Below, one piece after another: positions 26,133 to 34,664 of a stretch of 64,000 bases of DNA. The stretch is taken from NCBI RefSeq assembly GCF_007846085.1, contig NZ_VOEJ01000001.1, forward strand, positions 248,001 through 312,000, in the 5' to 3' direction. Source of the DNA: Mucilaginibacter pallidiroseus (GTDB lineage Bacteria > Bacteroidota > Bacteroidia > Sphingobacteriales > Sphingobacteriaceae). A program made the translations under genes and the position numbers. The notes under the pieces are model-generated. The model saw only the letters and a list, made by a program, of their open reading frames with translations, was not told where the DNA came from and did no database searches. Numbering within the stretch: the first letter of the stretch is position 1; each line of letters starts with the position of its first letter.

Positions 26133-27569
26133 ATGAAAAAACTCTCCCTAATGCTCTTTTTCGTTTTACGCTTTAACGCTTTAATAGCTCAGGAGCATGA
26201 AATGTCTAAAGATTATGTAGCACCTACAGATCAATTGGTTCAAGCAAATCTCAAGAAATGGCAAAACTTAAAATTTGGCCTTTTTATGCATTGGGGCACA
26301 TATAGCAGTTGGGGAGTTGTTGAGAGTTGGAGCATTTGCCCTGAAGATGAAGGATGGACACAGCGCAAAGGCCCATACAGTGCAAACTACAATACTTATG
26401 TAAAAGCCTACGAAAATTTACAAACTAAATTTAACCCGGTAAAATTTAATCCCGATAATTGGGTAAAAGCTGCCAAAGATGCCGGGATGAAATATGTTGT
26501 TTTTACAACCAAGCATCACGATGGCTTTAATATGTTTGATACCAAACAAAGCGACTATAAAATAACAAGCGCTAAAACGCCTTTTTCATCGAACCCTAAG
26601 AGCAACGTTACAAAAGAGATATTTAAAGCTTTCTCTAAAGAAAATTTCATGATAGGTGCCTATTTTTCAAAACCCGACTGGCACAATGAAAATTACTGGT
26701 GGCCGTATTTCCCGGCAAAAGACCGTAATGTAAACTATGACCCTGCAAAGCACCCAGAACAATGGCAAAAATTTAAAGATTTTACCTATAACCAAATAGG
26801 CGAACTTATGACCGATTACGGTAAAGTCGATATTCTTTGGTTAGATGGTGGCTGGGTGCGCCCTAAAAATACTATTGATACGGCTGTTGACTGGCAAAAG
26901 GCAATAACCTTTAATCAGGATATTGATATGCCGAAGATTGCTGCTATGGCGCGCCAAAAACAGCCCGGCCTTATAGTGGTTGACCGTACCGTTGCCGGCC
27001 AGTATGAAAACTACACTACGCCAGAGCAAACTGTACCAACCAAACCGCTCGATCACCCTTGGGAAAGCTGCATAACAATGGGCAACTCATGGAGCTACGT
27101 ACCCGGCGACAAATACAAATCAGCTAATGAAATTGTAAATCTGCTTATAAAGATCGTTTCACGCGGCGGCAACCTGCTAATGAACATTGGCCCTGGTCCG
27201 GATGGCGACTGGGATCCCGTCGCCTACAGTCGCCTAAAACAAATAGGCGCCTGGATAAAAATTAACGGCGAGGGCATTTACAACTCAACCGCTGTTGCGC
27301 CATACTCAGAAGGTAGTATTTATTATACAAAAGCTGCTAATAGCAATACTATATATGCCTTTGCTACATCAACTACGGATGCCGTTACCTTACCATCAGA
27401 TATCGCATTGCACTTGACCGGTATTAATAAGGTTAAAAGCGTAACGCTTTTGGGTGGCAAGAAAGTGAAATTTACCGCTGATAATGGTATTATTAATATA
27501 AAGGTGCCCGCAGGGTTGCAGAGCAATAACGGCTTGAGCCACGCTGCGGTATTTAAAATTCAATATTGA
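26133..27569 (+). CDS. GH29 alpha-L-fucosidase, type A-like, secreted
   Basis: A 478-residue enzyme with a signal peptide (ends near LIAQ, residue 20). Family landmarks are FGLFMHWGTYSSW at 48-60, TTKHHDGFNMF at 125-135 and LWLDGGW with candidate nucleophile Asp238. SRGGNLLMNIGPGPDGDWD follows, then a C-terminal beta-sandwich. GH29 enzymes release alpha-fucose with retention; the LWLDGGW form resembles the broad-specificity group. It is the first gene of a five-gene operon (GH29, GH2, GH20, GH29, GH92), with the next ORF 23 bp downstream. It differs clearly from the second GH29 of the same operon, which suggests different fucose linkages. Confidence 0.9.
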   Translation: MKKLSLMLFFVLRFNALIAQEHEMSKDYVAPTDQLVQANLKKWQNLKFGLFMHWGTYSSWGVVESWSICPEDEGWTQRKGPYSANYNTYVKAYENLQTKFNPVKFNPDNWVKAAKDAGMKYVVFTTKHHDGFNMFDTKQSDYKITSAKTPFSSNPKSNVTKEIFKAFSKENFMIGAYFSKPDWHNENYWWPYFPAKDRNVNYDPAKHPEQWQKFKDFTYNQIGELMTDYGKVDILWLDGGWVRPKNTIDTAVDWQKAITFNQDIDMPKIAAMARQKQPGLIVVDRTVAGQYENYTTPEQTVPTKPLDHPWESCITMGNSWSYVPGDKYKSANEIVNLLIKIVSRGGNLLMNIGPGPDGDWDPVAYSRLKQIGAWIKINGEGIYNSTAVAPYSEGSIYYTKAANSNTIYAFATSTTDAVTLPSDIALHLTGINKVKSVTLLGGKKVKFTADNGIINIKVPAGLQSNNGLSHAAVFKIQY

Positions 27570-27592
27570 TCTGTAAATCTTAAAAAAGTAAA

Positions 27593-30277
27593 ATGTTCCG
27601 GAATTTATCCTACAATTCAATTAAACCCCAAAAACTGGTATTTGGGCTTTCTGTATTGCTGGCTGCAACTACGTATAATAATAAAGCTAATGCGCAAAAT
27701 AGCTATGAGCTAAACTCTGGCTGGAAATGCGCTCCAATTAAAAGTGTCAATGTTGATGGTGCAAAACTTTCCGAACCATCGTACAACACCAATAGCTGGA
27801 TGCCCGCAACCGTGCCGGGAACGGTGCTTACCACTTTGCTGAACAATAAAAAAGTTCCCGATCCTTTTTATGGAATGAACAACGAGCGCATCCCGGACAT
27901 TTATAAAACCGGTGCCGACTATTATACTTACTGGTTTGTAAAGGAGTTTAAGGAAGCACCTGCAACCAATGGCAACCAGGTTTACCTAAACTTTCGTGGC
28001 ATAAATTACAGCTGCGATGTTTACTTGAACGGGCACAAGCTGAATAAAACCATTCAGAAAGGGATGTTCCTGCGTTTTACTTACAACATAACGCCTTATT
28101 TAAGCAAGAGCGGCAACAACAAGTTAGCAGTTATCGTCCACCCGCCTGATGTTTTGGGTAATGCAAACGGCGGGCAGGGCGGCGACGGTACCATTGCCCG
28201 CAATGTAGGCTTGCAATACACCGCCGGTTGGGACTGGATCCAGCCCGTGCGTGACAGAAATACCGGGATATGGGATAAGGTTACCATCCAAAAAACAGGC
28301 GCCGTGCGGCTTAAAGATGTGCATGTAATTACAAACGTGCCGGGCGTGCGCATGCCTGATGGCGCTCAAAAACCAGCTATTATAAAGTTGGAAACAGAGG
28401 TGAGCAACCCAACTTCGGCTCCCGTAAGCGGCAACTTGGTATATGAAATAGCCGGTACATCGATATCTAAATCTGTTACGGTTAAAGCTAATTCAACCTT
28501 GCCCGTAAAACTTGCCGACTACACCCTGCAAAATCCAAAGCTTTGGTGGCCAAATGGCTACGGCCCGCAAAATATGTATGATGTGAAGGTGAAGTTTGTT
28601 ACAGGCAACAAAACCGTTTCCGATCAGGAGATTGTACATGTTGGGGTTCGCGAAATCACAACGAAATGGAATGCGCATACGGGCAGCCGGGAAGTTGCTG
28701 TTAATGGGCAAAAGATTTTTATTAAGGGAGGTAACTGGATCATATCTGATGCAATGCTTCGTCTGTCGGACATGCGTTATGATGCCGAGGTGCGTTTCCA
28801 TCGCGATATGAACCTGAACCTAATACGTGTTTGGGGCGGCGCTATGACCGAGCGCCCGGAGTTTTATGATGCCTGTGATAAATACGGTATGCTTGTTTTC
28901 CAGGATTTTTGGGGATCCGGCGATTGCAATGGCCGTTGGGTTGACCCAATGAAAAAAGATGATCAATGGACCCGACGAAAATACCCGGATGACCACAACC
29001 TTTTCCTTCGCTCGGCCGAAGACCAGATCAAGATGGTGCGAAACCATGCCTCATTGGCGATGTGGTGCGGCGGTAACGAAATCACCCCGCCCGAAGATCT
29101 GTTGATCGCGCTAAAAGAAGATATCCTGCCAAGGCTTGATAATACCCGTTGGTTTATAGATTATTCGAACTCCGAAGAGATGTCTGACAACAGGCTTGGT
29201 GGCAACGGCGATGGCCCTTATGGCATACAACCACTTAATGTGTTCTGGAACTTTAAAACATATCCTTTCAATTCTGAAGTTGGCTCGGTAGGGGTAAGTG
29301 ACTACGAGGCGCTTAAGCGATTTATGCCAACCGAGAATATGGTGGCACCCGAGTATAACGAATCTACAAGGAAGAGCAAGGTAGACAGCGTTTGGGATTA
29401 CCACAAATACATTGGTTACGATACCAGCATCAATAAATATGGCAAAGCAAAAAATGCTGAGGACTTTACCCGCAAAGCACAACTGGTAAATTACGACCAG
29501 TACCGCGGCCTTGCCGAGGGCTTTACCTCGCACATGTGGGATTGGTATACAGGTTTTATTATCTGGAAAACTCAAAACCCATGGACAGCAATGCGCGGCC
29601 AGATGTATGATTATTATCTCGACCCGAATGCCTGTTTATATGGCCTGCGTAATGGCAGTGAGGCGCTGCATGTTATGTATAACCCGGTAAGCGGCATGAT
29701 ATCGTTGGCAAACAATACCTTTAAACCGCACCGCAGTATGATGCTGGTTGTGAAGGCTTATGATATGAACGGTAAAGTAAAGGAAATCACCCAGGTTTTT
29801 TGCGATATTGTAGCGACATCAACCAAGAATGTAATGTCGGTAAAACAGGTATTGGATGAGATGGCGGCTAAGGAAGGTGCTTTTCTTTCATTGCAATTAT
29901 TGGATACTGATAAAAATGTGCTGTCTGAGAACCTTTATTGGGTAGCAGACAGTAAAGGCGAATATAGCGGTCTGCAAAAAATGAAGACCGACGAGTTGGC
30001 TACTACTGCACGTTTTGTAAAGCCCGGCCAGGTAGAAGTTACGTTGACCAATAAACAAAACTGTGTGGTTTCGTTCTTCAACCGCGTGTCTTTAGTTGAC
30101 GCTACAACAAAAGATAGGGTGCTGCCTGCATTTTATGATAACAACTATGTTTCAATATTGCCTGGCGAGCAGCGCAAGGTAATTATCGATTACTCTGCAA
30201 CTACCAAAACCAACCTGGCCGTTGATGTTGATGGCTGGAACGGGAACAAAGGCAAAATAATTAGCATAGCAAAATAA
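27593..30277 (+). CDS. GH2 exo-glycosidase (beta-mannosidase or exo-glucosaminidase-like), secreted
   Basis: An 894-residue GH2 enzyme with a signal peptide (ends NANAQ, residue 35). The sugar-binding domain includes YWFVKEF and FRGINYSCDVYLNGHKL at 134-150, followed by an Ig-like domain near 240-355 and a TIM barrel. NGQKIFIKGGNW is at 371-382, LIRVWGGAMTERPEFYD at 410-425, and MWCGGNE at 490-496 supplies the acid/base Glu496. NSEVGS at 560-565 gives a candidate nucleophile Glu562. The overall form matches the GH2 branch with beta-mannosidases and exo-beta-glucosaminidases rather than LacZ. In an N-glycan operon, cleavage of the core beta-mannose is the attractive role, but specificity is not proven. 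Its stop overlaps the GH20 start (TAATG). Confidence 0.85.
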   Translation: MFRNLSYNSIKPQKLVFGLSVLLAATTYNNKANAQNSYELNSGWKCAPIKSVNVDGAKLSEPSYNTNSWMPATVPGTVLTTLLNNKKVPDPFYGMNNERIPDIYKTGADYYTYWFVKEFKEAPATNGNQVYLNFRGINYSCDVYLNGHKLNKTIQKGMFLRFTYNITPYLSKSGNNKLAVIVHPPDVLGNANGGQGGDGTIARNVGLQYTAGWDWIQPVRDRNTGIWDKVTIQKTGAVRLKDVHVITNVPGVRMPDGAQKPAIIKLETEVSNPTSAPVSGNLVYEIAGTSISKSVTVKANSTLPVKLADYTLQNPKLWWPNGYGPQNMYDVKVKFVTGNKTVSDQEIVHVGVREITTKWNAHTGSREVAVNGQKIFIKGGNWIISDAMLRLSDMRYDAEVRFHRDMNLNLIRVWGGAMTERPEFYDACDKYGMLVFQDFWGSGDCNGRWVDPMKKDDQWTRRKYPDDHNLFLRSAEDQIKMVRNHASLAMWCGGNEITPPEDLLIALKEDILPRLDNTRWFIDYSNSEEMSDNRLGGNGDGPYGIQPLNVFWNFKTYPFNSEVGSVGVSDYEALKRFMPTENMVAPEYNESTRKSKVDSVWDYHKYIGYDTSINKYGKAKNAEDFTRKAQLVNYDQYRGLAEGFTSHMWDWYTGFIIWKTQNPWTAMRGQMYDYYLDPNACLYGLRNGSEALHVMYNPVSGMISLANNTFKPHRSMMLVVKAYDMNGKVKEITQVFCDIVATSTKNVMSVKQVLDEMAAKEGAFLSLQLLDTDKNVLSENLYWVADSKGEYSGLQKMKTDELATTARFVKPGQVEVTLTNKQNCVVSFFNRVSLVDATTKDRVLPAFYDNNYVSILPGEQRKVIIDYSATTKTNLAVDVDGWNGNKGKIISIAK

Positions 30278-32565
30278 TGGGTTTATCACATAAAATAGCA
30301 TTAACAGCCCTATTTGGCGCTTGCCTGTTAAAGGTCGGCCCGGTAATGGCGCAGCAAACAACTTATCCAATTATTCCGTACCCAACGTCGCTTAATGCAG
30401 GTACTGGTAGTTTCAACATTACATCTGCTACGCGCATAACTGCCGATGCCAGGTTTGCCAATGAGGTTTTTCAATTAAATAAGCTGATAAAGAACGGCTT
30501 AGGTGTCGCCTTAACTAAATCTGCAAGCGGCGCGTCTATTGCTTTTAAATATGATGCCGGTATAAAAGCAGAAGAAGGTTATAAGCTTGATATCAACTCG
30601 AAGGCTTTAACAATAACTGCCGCTACACCAACAGGTGCCTTTCGCGCGGTTGAAACCATCAGGCAATTGCTGCCTGCGGGTATAGAGGGGGCGGGAATCA
30701 AACAGAAGCAATTGAGCTTGCCTGCGTTGAATATCAGCGATCAGCCAGCTTACGCATGGCGCGGTATGCACCTCGATGTTTCTCGTCACTTTTTTTCAAT
30801 AGAGTACTTGCGCAAATTCATCGATATGATGGCTTTGTATAAAATGAACAAGTTTCACTTGCATTTGACCGACGATCAGGGTTGGCGAGTTGAGATAAAA
30901 AAGTATCCAAAGCTAACTACAGAGGGTGCCTGGCGCACTTTTAATAACCAGGATACCGCCTGTATGAAATTGGCTAAGGACAATCCTGACTTTATTATTG
31001 ATCCTAAACACATCACCAAAAAAAACGGGAAAACACTTTACGGTGGCTTTTATACGCAGCAGCAGCTTAGGGATCTGGTAGCCTATGCAGCTACAAAGCA
31101 CATTGATATCATCCCCGAAATTGATATGCCGGGGCACATGATGGCGGCAATAAATTCGTATCCATTTCTAACCTGTAATGGCGAAAATAAGTTTGGTGAG
31201 CTTTTCTCATTGCCTATATGCCCGGCTAACGAAAGTACATACGAGTTTGCGCAGAATATATTCACCGAGATAATGGATATCTTCCCATCAAAGTATATCC
31301 ACATTGGCGGCGACGAAGTTGACAGGAGCGATTGGGGCAAATCTGCCGCTGTAAAGGAATTCATGGCGAAGGAAGGCATCAAGGATCTGCCGGGTTTACA
31401 TAGTTACTTCATCAACCGGATGGAGAAATTCTTTAACTCAAAGGGGCGTAAATTGATAGGCTGGGACGAAGTTATTGAGGGTGGAATAAGCCCTACGGCA
31501 ATCATTATGTACTGGCGCGGCTGGGTGCCCGATGCACCTGTTAAAGCTGCCAAAAACGGCAACCAGGTTATTATGACACCGGGCGAGCCGCTTTACTTTG
31601 ATAACTTTCCTGATCAGTATTCCATTTCAAAAGTTTATCACTTCAACCCAATCCCGGCTAAGCTAAATGCTCAGGAAGCTAAGGCTATTATTGGTGCACA
31701 GGCAAATACCTGGAGTGAACGCATACCTACCGAGCAGCGTGCCGACTACATGGTTATGCCGAGGATGACAGCGCTTGCAGAGCTGTTATGGACGAATAAG
31801 GATGAATACGATTCATATCTTAAACGCCTGCCTATGCACTATAAGCGTTTAGATAACCTGAAGATACACTACCGTTTGCCCGACCTTCCAAACATGGTAA
31901 CCGAAAATGTTTTTACAGATGCAGATACCCTGAGCATTAAAAAACCGATGGCCGATATGCAAATCCGTTATACCACGGATGGAAGCCTGCCAATGGCAAC
32001 ATCTAAGGAAATTACTGCGCCGTTAATAATAAAAACACCACAAACCATAAAGGTAGCTGCGTTTACACCAACAGGATCGCGCGGGGATATTTATACACTC
32101 AACTACAAACAGCAGTCGTACGCAAAAGCGGTCAATCCGGCTTCGGTAAATGATGGTTTGATAGCAAATTATTACAAGGCATTTTTTAAGCAAACAAGCC
32201 TGATAAGCAAAGCAAAAGTTGATAGTACGTTTACCACCAATAGCATATCGGTACCTAAAACTGTAAACGCTCCATCATTCGCTATAACTTACAGGGGATA
32301 CATCAACCTGCCTGCAACGGGTGTTTACACATTTTACCTAAATTGCGACGATGGCGGCATCCTTAAGATCGCAGACCGCATGGTGGTTGATAATGATGGC
32401 AATCACTCGGCTATTGAAAAGAACGGGCAAGTAGCTTTAAGCAAAGGTTTGCAACCCTTCGCGCTTGATTTTATTGAAGGCGGCGGCGGATTTGCGCTTG
32501 GCCTTAAGTACAGCATAAATGGCAGCACACCTGCTGAGGTACCATCACCATGGTTTAAACATTAA
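30277..32565 (+). CDS. GH20 beta-N-acetylhexosaminidase with C-terminal PA14-like domain, secreted
   Basis: A 762-residue enzyme with a signal peptide (ends VMAQ). Residues about 28-155 are the GH20b N-terminal domain; the barrel begins at AWRGMHLDVSRHF (160-172), with HLHLTDDQGWRVEIKKYP at 194-211 and the catalytic Asp346-Glu347 pair in HIGGDEVDRSDW. The C-terminal side carries a chitobiase C-terminal-like beta domain (IRYTTDGSLP, about 565-605) and a PA14-like module (DGLIANYYKAFF to FYLNCDDGGILKI, about 625-755). Family enzymes release terminal beta-GlcNAc or GalNAc. It starts on the TAATG overlap with the GH2 gene, indicating translational coupling, and is followed 6 bp later by the second fucosidase. 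Confidence 0.92.
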   Translation: MGLSHKIALTALFGACLLKVGPVMAQQTTYPIIPYPTSLNAGTGSFNITSATRITADARFANEVFQLNKLIKNGLGVALTKSASGASIAFKYDAGIKAEEGYKLDINSKALTITAATPTGAFRAVETIRQLLPAGIEGAGIKQKQLSLPALNISDQPAYAWRGMHLDVSRHFFSIEYLRKFIDMMALYKMNKFHLHLTDDQGWRVEIKKYPKLTTEGAWRTFNNQDTACMKLAKDNPDFIIDPKHITKKNGKTLYGGFYTQQQLRDLVAYAATKHIDIIPEIDMPGHMMAAINSYPFLTCNGENKFGELFSLPICPANESTYEFAQNIFTEIMDIFPSKYIHIGGDEVDRSDWGKSAAVKEFMAKEGIKDLPGLHSYFINRMEKFFNSKGRKLIGWDEVIEGGISPTAIIMYWRGWVPDAPVKAAKNGNQVIMTPGEPLYFDNFPDQYSISKVYHFNPIPAKLNAQEAKAIIGAQANTWSERIPTEQRADYMVMPRMTALAELLWTNKDEYDSYLKRLPMHYKRLDNLKIHYRLPDLPNMVTENVFTDADTLSIKKPMADMQIRYTTDGSLPMATSKEITAPLIIKTPQTIKVAAFTPTGSRGDIYTLNYKQQSYAKAVNPASVNDGLIANYYKAFFKQTSLISKAKVDSTFTTNSISVPKTVNAPSFAITYRGYINLPATGVYTFYLNCDDGGILKIADRMVVDNDGNHSAIEKNGQVALSKGLQPFALDFIEGGGGFALGLKYSINGSTPAEVPSPWFKH

Positions 32566-32571
32566 TAAGCG

Positions 32572-34650
32572 ATGAAGAGCAATATACTAATGACCGCTTT
32601 ACTGGCAACCGGTTTGGCGGCAAACGCACAGCAGGCACCTAAGCCATACGGAGCCCTGCCCACGCAAAGGCAATTGAGCTGGCAGGAAACTGATATGTAC
32701 AATATTGTGCATTTCAGTATGGCTACTTACACCGATAAGGAATGGGGCTACGGGGATGAAGATCCGAAGATATTCAACCCGAAAAACTTTGATGCCATGC
32801 AAATTGTGGGCGCTGCAAAAGCGGGTGGCTTTAAAGGCATTGTGGTTGTTGCCAAGCATCACGATGGCTTTTGCCTTTGGCCTACAAAAACAACCGAGCA
32901 TAACATCAGCAAAAGTCTTTATAAAAACGGAAAGGGCGATATTTTAAAAGAATACCAGGTAGCCTGCCAAAAGTTAGGGATGAAAATGGCGGTATACTGC
33001 TCGCCGTGGGACAGGAATAGCCCGCTTTACGGCAGCCCCGCGTATGTCACCAAGGTTTATCGTGAGCAGTTAAAAGAGCTTTACACTAACTACGGTAATG
33101 TGTTTATGTCATGGCACGATGGTGCCAATGGAGGAGACGGCTATTATGGTGGCACCCGCGATGTAAGAAAGATTGACAGATCTACCTATTATGGCTGGGA
33201 TGCCAATTGGGCCTTAACACGCGAAATGCAGCCCGGTGCAGCCATTTTTGGTGATGTTGGGCCGGATGTGCGCTGGGTTGGTAATGAAGAGGGCCATGCG
33301 GGCGAAACCTATTGGGCAACTTATACCCCACACGCACCTGAAGAAGGGAAAATACCGGCCAACGGTTTTGTTAAAGATTATGAAGGCACCGAAGGTACGC
33401 GCAATGGCAAGTACTGGATGCCTGCCGAGTGCGACGTACCCATGCGCAGGGGCTGGTTTTACCACGAATCGCAGGATGGGCAATCAAGATCGGCATACAC
33501 CCTGGCTGATTTGTATTATAAAAGCGTAGGCCGCGGCGCATGCCTCGATTTAGGGCTTTCGCCTAATAAAGACGGCGTAATAACCGATGAAGATGTAAAG
33601 ATCCTGAAAGAGTTTGGCAGCATTTTAAAGGCTACGTTTGCCGTTAACCTGGCCAAAGGCGCAAGCTTTAAGGCAAGTAACATTCGTGGTAACAACAATG
33701 CTAAGTTTGGCACAAGTTTCCTTACAGATAACAGCAGGTATACCTATTGGGCCACAGACGATAACGTTACCAAACCAAACCTTGAAGTTGACCTGCACAC
33801 TGCAAAAACGTTTAATGTGATTCGCCTGCGCGAGAATATTAAACTTGGCCAGCGCATTGAAGGGGCTGCGTTTGATGCCTGGCTAAACGGCGGCTGGAAG
33901 GAAGTTGCCACCGTGCCAAGTGTAGGGGCAAACAGGTTGGTTAGGTTGCCATACAATATCACTACAAATAAATTACGGGTACGCATCACGGCATCCTCGG
34001 TAGCAATTGCTATCAGTGATTTTGGCTTGTTTAAAGAGCCTGTGCACGTTGTTGCCCCGGTAATCAAACGGAATAAGCAGGGCGAGGTAAACATTTACAC
34101 CGAAGCACCGGTGAGCAGCATCCACTTCACAACTGATGGCACCACACCAACGCAAAAATCGCCGGTGTATGATAAGCCATTTATGCTGGCCAACGGTGGC
34201 GAAGTAAAAGCCGCAAGCTTTGATAGCAAGCAAAGCGAAACCACCATTGCCCGTTTCGGTCTTGCTAAACAGAAATGGCAGCCGGTAACAAAATCAGACG
34301 ACGCCGCAAAAGCTATTGATGAGAATGAGAATAGTGTCTTTGTCTCAGGATCAAACTCATTTGCAGTTGATATGGGAGCGGAGCATGCGATAACAGCATT
34401 CACTTATTTGCCTCGTCAGGATAAAAAGACAGACGTATTGATAAGCGCTTATAGTTTTGCAGTGAGTATTGATGGTACTAACTGGCAAACAGTGGCCGAT
34501 GGCGAATTTTCAAACATTAAATCAAACCCGGTTGAGCAGGTTAGCCAGCTTAAAACGCCGGTAAAGGCGCGTTACTTTAAAATTATTGCTAACAAAGTAA
34601 TAAGTGGGGAAGGCATTAGCATAGCCGAAGTAGGGGCGCAGGTTAAATAA
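32572..34650 (+). CDS. GH29 alpha-L-fucosidase, type B-like, with chitobiase-C and F5/8-type modules
   Basis: A 692-residue enzyme with a signal peptide (ends ANAQ, residue 20). The barrel shows VHFSMATYTDKEWG at 46-59, VVVAKHHDGFCLWPTKTT at 91-108 and SWHDGANGGDGYYGG at 180-194 with candidate nucleophile Asp183. This W-x-D-G-A form resembles GH29 enzymes acting on alpha-1,3/1,4-fucose of Lewis-type structures. Past about 360 come a beta domain with coagulation-factor-5/8-like features, a chitobiase-C segment (IHFTTDGTTPTQKSPVYDKP) and a second F5/8-like module at the end. These would bind glycans or anchor the enzyme. It lies between GH20 (6-bp gap) and GH92 (14-bp gap). Confidence 0.88.
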   Translation: MKSNILMTALLATGLAANAQQAPKPYGALPTQRQLSWQETDMYNIVHFSMATYTDKEWGYGDEDPKIFNPKNFDAMQIVGAAKAGGFKGIVVVAKHHDGFCLWPTKTTEHNISKSLYKNGKGDILKEYQVACQKLGMKMAVYCSPWDRNSPLYGSPAYVTKVYREQLKELYTNYGNVFMSWHDGANGGDGYYGGTRDVRKIDRSTYYGWDANWALTREMQPGAAIFGDVGPDVRWVGNEEGHAGETYWATYTPHAPEEGKIPANGFVKDYEGTEGTRNGKYWMPAECDVPMRRGWFYHESQDGQSRSAYTLADLYYKSVGRGACLDLGLSPNKDGVITDEDVKILKEFGSILKATFAVNLAKGASFKASNIRGNNNAKFGTSFLTDNSRYTYWATDDNVTKPNLEVDLHTAKTFNVIRLRENIKLGQRIEGAAFDAWLNGGWKEVATVPSVGANRLVRLPYNITTNKLRVRITASSVAIAISDFGLFKEPVHVVAPVIKRNKQGEVNIYTEAPVSSIHFTTDGTTPTQKSPVYDKPFMLANGGEVKAASFDSKQSETTIARFGLAKQKWQPVTKSDDAAKAIDENENSVFVSGSNSFAVDMGAEHAITAFTYLPRQDKKTDVLISAYSFAVSIDGTNWQTVADGEFSNIKSNPVEQVSQLKTPVKARYFKIIANKVISGEGISIAEVGAQVK

Positions 34651-34664
34651 ATTATACAGGACTA

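Noticed and set aside
29111-29575. A 154-codon minus-strand frame
   Set aside because: Antisense to the GH2 gene, which carries conserved catalytic motifs there.
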